Assembly: GCA_016801885.1 (NCBI GenBank)
Contig: CM028905.1
Location: 11,560,706-11,624,705, forward strand
Source: Toxotes chatareus
Taxonomy: Eukaryota; Chordata; Actinopteri; Toxotidae
DNA: 64,000 bases
Direction of reading: 5' to 3'
Shown here piece after piece: positions 1-13,856 of this stretch (its first letter is position 1; every line of letters begins with the position of its first letter). The translations under genes were made by a program, and so were the position numbers. The notes under the pieces were generated by a model. That model saw only the letters and a list, made by a program, of their open reading frames with translations. It searched no databases and was not told the DNA's origin.

Positions 1-88
1 AAAGTCCTGCTTTTAAAATTTTACTTACTTAAGTACATAAGTATCATCAAATTTACTTAAGGTACTAAAAGTAAAAGCATTTGCAGAT
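1..88. repeat. Fragment of a common teleost dispersed repeat
   Basis: The text 'aaagtcctgcttttaaaattttacttacttaagta...aaagtaaaagca' matches, from memory, a short AT-rich element found very often in fish genomes (motifs such as 'aaagtcctgcattcaaaattttactt' and 'aagtaaaagtac'). It is truncated by the left window edge. The family is not named here because I cannot search a repeat library. Confidence 0.55.
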
Positions 89-3000
89 TTTTTTAACTAA
101 TCTTTTAATAATTTAGCCAACAAAATAACAGAAATTTGTGGGAAAAATTGTCTATTACAATTTCCCAAGATTATGTCTTCGGATTGCTTGTGTTGTCCAA
201 CCCCTGTTCTAAACGCAAAGATATTCAGACCATGGAAAAACAGATCTTACATTTAAGAAACTCGAACCAGAGCTGGTTTGGCATTTATTGCTTGAACGAT
301 AGGTCGATTGTCAAAATTGTTTATTATTTCCTGTCCAGTCAACTAATTCTTTCAGCACAAAGTATATTTTTTTCCTGTGTGTGTGGAAATTTTTAGCTGT
401 ACTGTAAGTTATTCCCTAAATGACAAGTGAAAGCAGGCGAGGACCATCGGGAATCATTTGCGCTGAATACCTTTCATCCGTGTCTGTTAGTTGGACTGTG
501 TCAGAAAAGTCCTCAAGGTGTATCTGCAGGCTGTCAAGGCACAGATCCAGTGAGACAAGGTCTTCCTTGAGGACAGAGGCTAAATGGAGACATATGGTGA
601 GAGGTGGTGCGCTTGGCCAGGTACGTCGTTATTCCAACATCTGTCTGCACGGTTGACTGGCTGAGCACCACCTCAGGACAAGCTCATTGTCCTGCTTTCC
701 AGCATCTCCGGAAAAAAGCCTGATTCATATGAAGACAGCACTTCTGTTTTGGAGCGTCTCTGCCCCACTCGTCACATTCCTCTATCTCTCCTTTTTTCAT
801 ACTTTGCTCCCTGTTCTCGCATTTTCTCTCTCTGATTCATGTCTAAAATCCATTTGTATGATTGATTTTGATCAGACTCGGATTTAAACAGATGTTCAAA
901 TGACGAGATCTTCAGCTTTAATCATCTCTATTCTCACTTGTTCCTCTTCCTCTTGTTAAAGTCATTGTCAGTATCTCTCAATAGATTTTCCTCTTGTCTG
1001 TTTACCATGTACCCTTTTGTTTTATGGAGGACCGGGGAGAAAAAAAAACGCATCTTGCTTTTTTCTCCGGAGTCTAAAAACAACAAGACTATTACTGGAA
1101 AGGGGCCTTCCAAATTGGCCTGGCTTCTACACATGGCTTAAAGATGAGGAAAACCTGTATCTGATTTTATTTATTTTTCTCTTTTTTGAAAAAGGGAAAA
1201 TTGCTGTTAATATAACTGCTTTTATATTCACTTATTTAATGGAGGTCAGCTAAAAGGTTGACACAGGAAAAAATGCATGATCATCCAAAATAATTGCCTT
1301 GAAAAGGAAACAGTCCTCCACTTTTGTTTCTTATCTTTAGTTTTTTTTCCCCCCCATGATTATCAAACATAAAAGAGTTTGAGGACAGTAGTTAGGACTT
1401 GATGTTCTTGTTGGTCACGTTTGGCATTCACAGGAGACAGAGCCAAGAGATGCACTAAAGATAATATAGTGCTGGTGACTTCGACGGCAGGCCTGTAGTA
1501 AAGATAATCTAATGCCACCAAGATGTCTGGAATCGCCTGGTGACTTTTCCCAGTGGCATGCCTCAGGCCTGCAAGGCCTTCCTCTAATTCACAGGAGAAT
1601 TAAAACTGATATTCTCCATCAAAGGAGAACATTTCTCCCTGCAGGCTATAAACAGCCACAACCTCCCCGCTTTCTTCATCTGAGTCCAAGGTATTCTGCA
1701 GGCCTGACACTCACTGGGACAAGGTACACGGCCTGTTCCCTGAGATTTTTTTTTTTCTTTATTTGAGCCAAATTAGAGCAGAGAGGACTGAACAAGAGAG
1801 AAAGTGTTGGTGTGACAGAGAAGGGACCAGGGGCAGTTAAAACTGAGGTTTTGCTTTGCTCTTCAAAGTTTCCTGGAAACAGACGTTTAACCCCTCGCCA
1901 CCAAGTGACGCATTTTACTTCAAGAAATCGTACTCACAGAGTCACATGGAGTCACAATTCAGTCAGATCGGGACACATACCAACATAATACTCGTGTTTT
2001 TTTTTTTTTTTAATTGTGACTTACACTTTCCGAAGAAAAAAAAAACAGAAATCATAGGAGAAAAAAAAAACAGGAGATTCAAACAAAATATTACTTACAA
2101 AATAATACTTTTGTCATAAAAACTGTCATATAACCTTGTATAGTACAACAGTACAGTACAAGCCTGTAAATAAAGACAGAAATAAAACAAAACATACAAA
2201 AGACTAATTAACCAAATTAGTTCACTTCCCTTTTGTGAACAAGGTCTGTTTTTTAATGCTTTTTTTTTTTTTTTTGAAGTCGCATTTGTAGGAGAAACAT
2301 GCAAAGCAGCTTCAAGGTTTTGCGTGCTGCGACCGTATGTTTATCCAGTTTACCAGACCTGCGTTCTCCAAACACATCTGATGGTACTTTGATCCATCAA
2401 AACTGTCGATTTCCCTAAACACTTACATCATTTGATTCTTCTCCGTCCAACCACATGTGGCCCTCTCTACTCTGTCAGAAAGTTTTCCTGCAGCCTCTGC
2501 CACTCATGCGATCCCAGAGGACCGATAACCGCTGCGGGTTAAACTCTTGAAAGTTTAAAAGTCGCTAAAAAGTCATTAAATGAGCCATGTAATCTCAGAT
2601 TATTATTGTCATTTTAGGTTTATTATTAATCATTTGGATGATGTAATATGTTTTTCTTCATCTCTTTGACTGATATTGACATAATGATTAAGTCTTTACT
2701 GCTTTACTATGTCAGTGCTTGTTATAATGATGACTAAATGCCATTATTTCAATGAAATATGACCCTCACACTGTCCTGCATCTTTGTTTTTGTGAGAAAG
2801 ATTGACAGTTTACCTGGCTGCAAGTGGTAAAATGGCTGTTGAGGCCTTTAGATCTATAACCCATGTTTCTGAACTCTTTAGTAGGAGCCAGGAAATGACT
2901 TGCCAGGTGGCAGAGATGTAAGAAAGGTCAAAGGAAGGAATTGGGACTGGGAACAACAGGCCACCATCACTTTCTACAATAATCATGTCCACATTTTGGA

Positions 3001-6000
3001 AGTTTATGCAGGTGGAAAGAGTCTGCCTCTATATGCTTTGGGTAAACGGTGATCGGCCAAGTATGTGTAGGGAAACCCTTTCCAAATATACAGAGCAAGT
3101 CATTTTCAGCTCCCTGCTTACTGGGCGTGGCGCGTTGCAGACCCGAGTGGCCCGCCATGCACGTTAGCTGCAGGTCAGCGGTGATCAGAGGCCAGCTTCC
3201 ACTCACGCCATCTCAAAGCCTCTGCAAATAAACACAGAGAAAAGGAGGCAGAGGGAGCAAAGACAGGGGAGAAATGACGATGGAAAACAATAAGCAAAAG
3301 GAGGAGCTCAGCGGTGAGGTTAGAGAGATGAAGAGATGATGGAAGGATGCAACCAAAAGAGGAGAAAATAATAAAAAAGGTCAATAAACAATGGCATCCC
3401 AGGCCTTGTCTGTGACCGATTATGGACTGGTTTTCTTTTGTTTGTTGATAACCCTTAGAGTAGCACATTGTTTACCCGTCTTACCGCATGGCACCGCTTA
3501 TTACTCATGGCATTTGCTAAAAATGTGCTGGCAAGGAACTTCTACACAGAACAAAAGGTAGAGGAAAGGTCAGGGTGCTGCCATTGTTGGTTTAGCATCT
3601 GGCTAATGCATGCTTGGCCTTCTGTTTCACTGTTCTGGCAATATTTTACTGAGCTTAAGTTCGTAGTCTTGGTGTGACATGAATGCCCAAGTGTTCACCT
3701 TGTTACTGTAGGTCTTTGAGACCCCCAAGAGTCAATGTAGTCATTTAATCTCAAACCTAATTTGCTCCATGCCTTTCAACTGCCTGGTATCTGTGGTAGC
3801 CTTAACGTCTGTGCAGGAGCTTCAGAGAGCCCCAGTGACGTCATATCATCTTTATCACTGTTTCCCCTCTAAGGATGGGGCCCTGACAGCTGAACAGAGT
3901 CCATTCTTTATTTCTGCAGACTCAATACTACCAGTAGACCTCCCTCACTGTAAGAGCCTCTGTGTCTCTGCTCTTTGTTGCTTCATCTCTTTCCCGTGTT
4001 AGCTCTGCACCGCCGCCATCCAGTCCTGCACACACACACAATCCTGCCTGTCGGCTCTCGTCTCAGGTGGAATAATATTATCTCAGTTGAGTGTCTGACG
4101 TTCATACGATCTTCAGCGTGGGGACTGTAGTTAACCATGTCCAGACTGTGCTGCTACTTAAGAGGCTCTCTCTTCATTGCTCGGACTGTACCGCAGGTCA
4201 TAATTAACCTGAGACAAAGCACTGACCTGTGACAAATAGACTGTAACACTACACCCCTCCCCCCACCTTCCTCCCTGCTCGGCATGGCACGGCATGGCCC
4301 ACTACAGTGTGATGGAGATGGAGACGTCCTGCAGATTAAACCTGGCCTAAAGGCAGGAATGGAGCATTCCAGGGAAATATACAGACACTACAACAGGAGG
4401 GAAAGTTTGGGAAACAACCCTGGATCTGTAAGGGAATTACTTCTGAATTACATTAAGTGCTGCCCCCCGCCCCCACCCACCGCTCCCAGAATGAAGTGGA
4501 GGTTCTTGTCCTGCATTCACATGGTGGATATTTATATTGCTGCTGCAGTGAGGGTTGTTTGGAAGGGGACTGTGAAATGATTGTGAGAACATCCCAAGGA
4601 CATCTCTCTGTTAGTCTGGTTAACAACCCCTCAAAAATCCTACCTTTATGAAGCCAGTTAAAGTTCAGCTCATGATGCATGATTTGATTGATTCTTGATT
4701 TAGCTTCACAATCATTTTTAAGACCATAGTTGGTGGCTCAGTTGTGTTTGACTGCTTTATGGCCTAAATGGGTTTTTTTTAAACAATGTGATAACGTACT
4801 TTAATTTGTAAGGTGTTAATTCACAGGATTAACCAAAAATAGACATTCCGGTCTGTTTTAATCATCAATTCTCAATCAATTTTTCCTTGAAACTCTATTA
4901 TATTGATAGAAAATGAAAAACACCATGATTCTATCCATATCAGTAACCCCTAAATTAATGCCCATTTCTATGACAGGTTCTAATTGATATAGTTGCAATG
5001 AAAACACTACGTTCATATAAATCTGCAAAAAAGCTATTTTTTTCAGGAAAGGGCAGTGATGATGAAGTTACAGTTACAGTTTTATCTAATAACAGACTGT
5101 ATACAGTAGAGTGCATAAGGTGCAAAAAGGAACACACAAGGCACTTGTATTACTTATAGCAAAATGAATGACCAGCAGCCTTTTTTTTTGTTCATCCGCT
5201 ATTCACAGCATCTGTCATATTCCTGCTTGACTCATCTCGTTTCTTTAATTCTTCCCTGGTGATGTAACTTTTCTGTGTTTGGCACATGTTGTAATGATTG
5301 TTTACACTGTTCCACTCACTTCCAGTTCAAATCTTTAGTTTTTCAGAGATGCACCTGCTATTTGGACAGAAACAAAGATTTCTGAGCGGTTAGTCACTTA
5401 CCAGATGATGCTTAAAGTTTACAAGCACTGTTAATTTGCATTTAACCTTGAATGACCTGGCTTTAAAGCAACAGCACTGATTGTGTTTATGTTATTTTAA
5501 CAGTTAAAATCCTTTTCTGTAATGTGACTATAAATCACACTGTCTTGCAATTGAGTGTTTGCGAGTCAAATATTTATTCATAATATTTTTATATTAATCT
5601 AAAATCTCATCATGATCCTGAAAATACGTAACAAAACTTATATTCAAATACTGAAAAACTCTCATGAGCACTTGACAGCTCTGAACTTGAAGGAGTCATG
5701 AGAATATTTGTACCAGAAGCAAACAGAGTAATGGAGTGGAAAGGCTGGAGAAATGCTGGTTTACAGTTTTAAAGCGGTTTAAGTCTGTTTTAGTTGATCT
5801 GCTGTATCCTTAAAGTCTCTCCCACATAATCCTGTCATCCTTTATTCCCGTCCTCAGCTAATTGCAACAGAAAACACACGCAGACGCTCCCCACAGCTTT
5901 TAAACATGCAGTTACCACAGGTATGTTAACTGGGCCTGGCTTTGGTATCCGTGCATTAGCTGCACATTCCAGTGGTGCGGATAATGGGAAGTTCTATTAG

Positions 6001-6616
6001 GAGCTATTTGCGGCCGTGCTGTGGCGTGTTTCACCAGATTCCAACATTAGCCGGGGTTTTAACCTCGTCGGGTGAAGGATACAAGGGGAGTGAGGGGCTG
6101 ATACTTTGTCTCCATTTGTCTTCTTGTTTGTTTCTGTTCTTGACCTCCCTGTATATTTGCTCTGTGTTGTTGCAGACTGCCTTGGGAACACGTTTGTTTA
6201 CTGTCAGTGTGCATGTTGTGCACTTATACACATCCAGCTCATTCAAACCTCTGCTTCACTCTCTGTTTCAACCTGTGTCGCCTTTTGCTTCATGTACACA
6301 TCTCATACGTGCATTTTACACCTTCCCCTCTGCATGATCTCTGCTCGACAAACATGTACATACATGCACATGTACCCTGTGACTCTGTGTGTGCGTGTGA
6401 CTGTTGGAGACCTTGTGGCCGTGGCAGCGAGGGGTGGCCTGTTGACACTGAGCCATAGCAGGGGAGCTTCCTTCTCCCCAGCTTATAGAAAGCAAACAAG
6501 CTAATCAGAGCCAGCACTCCAGCCCCCTTTCAACTCTGCAGCTATTCAGTCAGCCGGACAGAGGAGAGGGGACGACGGCCGCCCTGCTGCAGAGGAGTTA
6601 CAGTTACAGTGAAAAC

Positions 6617-6621
<5 letters not shown>

Positions 6622-6657
<36 letters not shown>
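6622..6657. repeat. (GT)18 microsatellite
   Basis: Perfect GT dinucleotide run of 36 bases. Confidence 0.95.
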
Positions 6658-6659
<2 letters not shown>

Positions 6660-7827
6660 GTGGTGGAAGAGAGGGGAGCACGCAGATGTGCCCCCAACAA
6701 CCTCTTGGAAACGTGGGTAGTCTAAACTTTCTTAACGCTTCACTAACCATGTCCTGATTCGCAGTATTACTCGCCCTTTTCAACAATTTATACTGAAAAA
6801 AATACCCAGATTTTTTTTTGTAATGAATGTATGATGTTTTACACCTGTAGACAAAACAGTCTCACCTCAAGGTTTAGTAGCTGTTCTGCAGCCTTCGATC
6901 AAGAGTTCCCAGTTGTCATAGAATTTTTTACGGTTTCCCTAGTCTGTGCGAGGTGACACATCCTCAAAAAAAAAAAAAAAGAAACATCCATCATGGCTGG
7001 ACAAATCTTTTTTGTGTAGTTTTATTTCATTTGGATTTTATGTCTCCTCCTAAATGACAATAATCATAGTAGGTTACAGTAAATGACCTCAGAATTGCTT
7101 TCAGTTACCGAAAGAGAGGGAAAAAAATGGAAAGAAATACAAATAAACTACTGATTATGCTCCAGGTTTCCTTTGACTAAATCAAAAAAACATGGACTAC
7201 AATAGACTACTAATATTTAGCATGACAGGGTTTGCACTGCAAATGCTTTTTGAATCCAAGTTTAACTTTTGCGTTACTGTTTTTTTTTTTCCTTTAGATC
7301 TTTGCTCATACTTTACCATTTTAAATAAGCAAAGATAAATTCACTAATTTGAGGGGTGTCTTTGTGACCTAGTGGTTGAGATGCACACTCATCTTTCTCC
7401 TCTGTTGTGTCTTCCTTCAAATTAAGATCACTGATAATAATGAACCTTATTTGTTATGCTTTCCCACAACAGTTTATTCAGGTGTGTTGATATCTTCTGA
7501 ACGATCTCCTCTGCCGAGCCGCTTCTCTCTACCTTTCTCACCGTTTCCTTTCCACTTCGCTCATCTGTGTACTTCAAGTGAACTTTTTCAAGTCAACAAA
7601 TATAATATTTCACTCCACTACATGACTGCTGCTGTTTGTATTGCCCGAGAGAGTCTTTTAACAAGTTTTCTGGTTGTGTACAGGTTGCAGTCCGAGTTGC
7701 AAACATGCAGAAGCTATAAGACTTAACAGAGTTGTGTAGTGTAATCAAATGTGTTTTTCAGTGGAAACACTTTAATTCCCACCTCCTTCTTTCAAGTGCT
7801 TCTTTCCAGATGGGGTTTCAGAATTCA

Positions 7828-7849
7828 GTGTGTGTGTGTGTGTGTGTGT
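7828..7849. repeat. (GT)11 microsatellite
   Basis: Perfect GT run of 22 bases. Confidence 0.93.
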
Positions 7850-8306
7850 TTGTAAAATCAGGTGCAGGTTTAAACTCTTCTATAAACCTTTATAAACACA
7901 CTTTCTGCCTCTGCTCTCCTCGAAGACTGCAAACAAATAAATCTCAGACTTCAAATTAGCATCAGTCTATACTTCACCGCATGCACACGTTGACACGAGA
8001 TGACCGTCATCTCACCTGATCACCCCCAGAGAGCTGTAAAGAAGCTGCTTTTAGACATGTTTGTGATTACCCATGATCCTCTTTGGACATCCTTGACCCA
8101 CTAAAGGCTAACGGGAGAGAGCTAGGAGTGATTTATATGAGCCCAGTGCTCATCCCTTGAACCCTTTGCTCCATGTCAAGTTGTGTCCCTGAATTTTGGT
8201 TGTGGCCATATCTTCTTCTGTCAACACTCTCACGCTCCCCATCCTGACCGCCCTCCACCAGGGGAGAGGAGAGAGACAGTAAGAGAGAAAGATGAGCACT
8301 GAGAAA

Positions 8307-8318
8307 GGGGGGGGGGGG
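8307..8318. repeat. G12 homopolymer
   Basis: Twelve consecutive G. Long G runs are rare in this AT-rich window. Confidence 0.9.
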
Positions 8319-10859
8319 TCCATGCTGTACAGCCAGCTTTCTCTCCGTCTCTCTGCTTCATGACAGAGGCCATTTGGCAGCTTTGTTATCTATTTCTGCT
8401 CTTTTTCACTCTGTCTGGCCTCCACCCAAAAGCAGGCATCACACGCACATGAGAGTACACAAGAATATTTATTGCATTTTTTTTCTCCCAACAACACTTA
8501 AATCACTGGAGTGATCAGTGCACAAGTTCGAGATGCGGTCTGTGGAGTTTTGTGTGAATTTACGCATCATTTGAGTAATTTTTTACACTTTTCACCAAAT
8601 TTCCCAGAAACATGCCCTGATTTTTTTTTTTTTTTTTTTAAAGATGGTGGGTTTTGGGTAATTTTACCTCAGTACCCAAATTTCTATTTCCTGCTGCAAG
8701 AAGAAGCTGATTACTGTTTTCAGTAAATTAAGTTCTCTTGCTATGACCACAACTCCATAAATCTAATATCTAGTAAAGACAAAAACTTTCACTGTATTGT
8801 GTGTGCGTGGGTGTGTTTTGAGTACCTCAACACATCATCTAGGCAGCAGGAAAAGGAAAAGGCTGTTACAAGTTAGACCTGTTTCATAATACTATTCTTA
8901 ATGTGCCTTGGTTTCCTTCGTCACATTATGAAATCACAAACCTTGTTGAATTTGTTCAGACGTGGGGCAGTTGTAAACCTTAATATAAGCAGAGTCTGGC
9001 ATGTTTCTTACTTTTCTTCTGTAAGTGTCTATTCAGAATTATAGTTGTGTATATCTAATGTCAAGAGAGAAGGAAGGGGAAAAATGAGGAGGAATTCAGG
9101 AGGAAACACACATGTAGTTTATTCATACATACATCCACATAGTGCTGTAACAGAGATGCCTATCGAACACAGTCCTAAGTGGAAAAAGGTGACATTCCCT
9201 GTGACATGAATTCTGTTTTTCACTAGCGTGAAAATGAAAGTCCTCGCATATGTCGACATACGGCAAACACGCTCGTTATCAAATAAACGGCTGCCTCTGT
9301 TCTGCCTGGTGTTTATGGCATTGGTAACTTCAGAACACTACTGAATTACGGGAAATAAGTCGTCCTCATGGTTGCATATAAAAAACACATCAAAACACAC
9401 ATATGGTCCCTAAACTCTCCTCAGGTACTGTTGCACAGTGGCCCAATCTGCAGCTTCGGTCAAACAAACATCAAAGAAATTGGAAGTTTAGACAACTCGA
9501 TAGTCCGTGCACAGCAGCAGAGGAAACCTCAATTTCTGTTCACCCGAGACATGCACTTCAGAGCTGCTCTCATTTGCTTTTACACGCACACCTTCCTCTT
9601 TCCTGATATATCGCAGGACTGACACACCGTAGGATAGCACAGTAGGATTAGCATGCATGTTGGCGTGGTGTGAGTCTGTCCAAGTTGCGTGACTGTGCCT
9701 CCGCATCTGCAGAGATTAGGGTACATGCGTGTGGTGTGTGTCTGGCTGTGTCTGATGTGGGTCTGTGTGATAAAGAGCATGTGGAATATGTCTGTCTCAT
9801 TGTAACCCATGTGAAAGTTTGTGCGCCTGAAAACGAGCACAGATCCCAGACTTTTAGCAGGTACTCGTGTCATTTCGGTGAGTCATAGCGTAAGTACCCA
9901 GAGGATGCTGGAAACTCTTCAAAGAGAGTTTGTTGCTGCTGTGGTGAAATGAGCTGAGAGGATCTGGACAAAGCAGATGAAAGGAGCAGAGAGTTTGGTG
10001 GAACGGGTACACAGCATGGACCTGAGCGGAGGAGATCTGTGCCCTAAGAAGCAGCACCAGCATAAGCGATCATCTGTGGGGGGCTGTTTAAGAGGGTAAA
10101 CAGCCGGGGTAAATTTAGGCTAAACAGTCTTGCTCTGAGTATCTAGGCTGCCGGTTTATGTGGTGGTGCAAGACCTGCAAACAGAGAAGAGAGGAAAAAA
10201 ACCTGAGAAGACAGAAATAAATTATCCATAAAATTATGTTAACGTGACAAAAATACATCAAGTGTAGAACTCACGATTGCATGCCTTTGATGTTTAAAAC
10301 ATCTCCCACAAACTTACTGAATTTAGTAAAAAAAAAAACCCAAAGATTTATTACATTTTGATAATTTATTTATTATGCTTCATTTAATTCCAACATCAGG
10401 AAACATGTTATGTTATGTCAACATGCAATTACTCTGAGAAAAAAACCAAGCAAGATTGAAGACAGACTTATGTATTTATATTCATTTTATTAACACCACC
10501 AGGAAATGCATGGAATTGCAGTGAGAAGCACATTGATGTGGCAACAGGAAAACCTCAACCACACCACTGTACAGCCTTTCTGTGGCACATCAACGACACA
10601 AATGCATGTATATATAGGAGTAAACAGGATACATATTTGCTTCAACTTTTATCATGCAGTGTTTACAGTTGATTAAGATACAGACATCCTGAATGCTATA
10701 GCAGGCCACCTGGCTGACCGTGCAGCTGCACTGCGCGACACTGGCCTTGAGTGCAACTGCGTGACTGCGAAGCCTGCAGAGCCGTAATGAGGGAATCCAT
10801 CAACAAGGGGCAAAGAGTCAGTGCAGGAAGAAGCAGGTGCGACTGTATACTGTGCCATT

Positions 10860-10878
10860 AAAAAAAAAAAAAAAAAAA
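10860..10878. repeat. A19 homopolymer
   Basis: Nineteen consecutive A. It could be the tail of an old retroposed copy, but I recognise no body and saw no target duplication. Confidence 0.85.
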
Positions 10879-13592
10879 GTGTGCTATCTGAATCTGGAAA
10901 CCTTTGCTTAAGTAAAAAAAATTGAAGAGGAGCAATTGTAGCAACTTAAAATGATTCTTTAGGGCAAAGATTTTTGGGGAAAATCCCTGAAACATAAAGA
11001 AAATGACTTGCTGACAAATGCGCAGGCTAGATGATGAATAGAAAGACCTCCGGCACCAAGACTAAATCATTTCCTTACTTTTGCACTCCAAATTTCCAGG
11101 CACATTTTTTCCTTTTTTTTCCAAGGCTATGGCAGGAACAAGGATGAATGTGAAAAATGATGGGGTGCCCATTTTTTTTCTTCACATGGATTCCCTGTGT
11201 AGTCAGTTAGTCTAGCCTCATATAATGTGTCCTATACACACTGTGTGTGTTTCCTAACAGCTGGGCTGGCCCCACTGAACCAAAGCACCATGGATGGCTG
11301 CTAATAACCCACCCTAATAATCCCTACATTAGTTAATGTCTTTCTGCGTTCAGTGCCATTAAATACCCATTCATTATAATGACAACAGTTAGTGCTATTG
11401 TGACCACGGTCCCAGAGGTGGGACCTAACGCTAGACGATGGCTGGTTGACTCTGCGGTGGTGCAGTGGGCTGGCTCATGCCCTTGGGTAGTGATGCTTGG
11501 TGATTACCCAGGGTCCCATAGAGGTGAAGCCCAGAACGGAGCCCCCTCAGCAGGGTATCTGGGTAATGAGTGCTGGGTGTGCTATTGGTGCCCCAAACTG
11601 GAACGATAGGAAATATGCACACAAGCTGGATACTGCACTGGAAGACGACCACAACCACGCACACATATACCCACTCACAGTCTCAATGTTCATTTTCTCT
11701 GTTGCTCCATTTCCTCCTCACAGTGGAACACAGGGAAAGCCTGCTGAGAGGACTCACAAGACAAGTAGCTGAACATTAAACATTCATTTGATGGCTTACA
11801 TTAAAGTCACATTTTCTGAAACTGGCAAATTCGGCTCTAACAGTATTCATATGTACATGCGGTGATGTAATGTAGTGATGCACAGGGTTTTGCTCTGCTG
11901 CAAACCTTCTCAGACTGCGATTCCACAAGTGTTCCATCCCAGATCAGGTCTGACTTTTAAGATAGCATGAGGCTTACTAGTACATGTCTTGATTACACCA
12001 CTCTGAATGCAGGGTCTAATTGGACACACGAAGGAGGTTCCCCTGGAGGATGGCTGGATATTCACTTGGGACTCTGGGAACTTTACTGGAAGCCATTAAG
12101 GAAACAAGACATTTCCGACCGCAGGGAACTAGAAAAACGACTGAAAAATGAAGAGAAATGGAGAAAAAATTGGACGCTTCTGGGCTGAATTGCTAAGAAC
12201 ATGATTGGAGTGTGTGTGTCTGTGTGTGTGTGCACATGCATGTGCACGTGTGAGGCCTCTTTGTCCAGGTCATGCCGAATTATAGATTGGCACAGTAACA
12301 GCATGGCACTGAACTGTCTCCGCTCATGTCAGCTTCTTGCACTTCACTGCAACGCAGACACACTAACTGCAAAGAAACACAAACACACACACACACTACA
12401 ACCTCCTGCTGTTAGCTAATCACCTCTGTCCAGTCAGGACCCACCAACATACCATCATCAATCAATCATTTATTGTCATCAGGTTTCAATTTTAAATGTC
12501 AGCTTGTTCGCCCCCTGTGGCAGCGCCTGCTTCTATCTTCAAAAGCTCAGTGTTTTCTATGTGCAGGGGGCGCCGTGCACTGTAGCCGTGGAGTGAAGAG
12601 AATACACAGTCACAGTCTTCAGAGGAAGCCCACAGAACAGTTTAAATATGAAACCCACAGTCTTCATGTCACTTTCAACTCTTGTAGGAGAAACTGACGG
12701 AAACTCTTCATTATAATTGAAGCAGTACATGAGGTGTGGGGTCGGGGATAGTTAGCAGCAGCACAGATGAATGGTGATGGAATCTGTAATGGCACCTGGA
12801 AGTAATTGTGTTTCTCTCTCTCGACTATTTATGTATTGCTGAATTATTCTAAGCATGTTCCCAGTGTTTATTTCTACAATGGTGTCTGGCTGAATGGCAG
12901 AGCAACCATGCAGCCAGTCTGTCCGCTCTGAAAGTGGAGAAATTAAGAAAACAAAAAAAAAAAAAACAACGGCTGCATGTGTGAGTTGTGCATCTGTTGA
13001 TGCAGCAAACTCACTCCAACTGCATCCCTCATTAAAGTCAGCCCACCACCCCTTAGGCTACCCTTTTTATATGCACCACCCAATATCCAAACACTGTTAA
13101 AGACTCATAAAAGCGCAAGATAATATTTTGATATCTGTCATCTTATTCTGTTAAAAAGGAGCCAAACAGAGAGGAAGTTGCCTTCCTTTGTGGTATCCAT
13201 TCCCATCATAATACACAAGCTCCAGTTTCCCATGGTTGTGTTTGTTGTGATGTCTTGTGGCACCAACACAAACAGACACAGTCTACTCAGAGTCTAAAGG
13301 CCTGGTGGATTTGTTTAGTCTTGGTGGGCAGGACACAGGGAGAGGATTTTGATGTTCTCTGGATGCATGCTTGTTTCATCAAAGCAAATTTCAAAAGTGT
13401 ATGAAGTGATTTATCCCCTTGTACAAACTCCAGCCTCTGTCTATTGAATAGTTTGTGTTTGTGGTTTTTGACAATCAGTAATGTTGAGGGATACTTTTGG
13501 TTGATAACTGGGCTCATTTTTAGCCATCAGTGTCAGTCTCTCAGTCAGTCAGTCAGTCACTCAGTCACTCAGTCCACCACTTCAAATGAAAG

Positions 13593-13856
13593 AAATGTCT
13601 TGACAACTACTGGATGGACTGCCATGAAATTTGGAACAGATATTCACGCCACCTCTTTTGGATGAATTGGGATAACTCTAGTGATCCCTTCTCCTCTAGC
13701 TCCACCATCAGACCAAAATATATTTTTATCCACTACTTTATGAGTTTATGACTTCTCTGTGGATAGGACTCAATACCTGCAAAACTAAAAACATTCCTGC
13801 ATTATGTTTACTGTTAATTAGCTAATGTTAGCATGCTACCTGGCTAAACTAAGACA
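13593..13856. repeat. Dispersed percomorph repeat, decayed copy
   Basis: The segments 'ctactggatggactgccatgaaatttgg', 'cagatattcacg', 'ggatgaattg', 'tagtgatccctt', 'cctgcaaaactaa' and 'ttagctaatgttagcatgct' appear in the order I recall from a repeat that is very common in percomorph fish. A CAGT-rich simple stretch at about 13535-13575 adjoins it. No coding capacity is visible. Confidence 0.6.

Noticed and set aside
11724..11764. Possible NC1 coil exon (EHRESLLRGLTRQ) after a strong acceptor
   Set aside because: It resembles the leucine-rich coil near the membrane in COL23A1 and has a good pyrimidine tract, but the donor (CAA|gtagct) is weak and no following exon with the Cys-Pro-Pro end was found.
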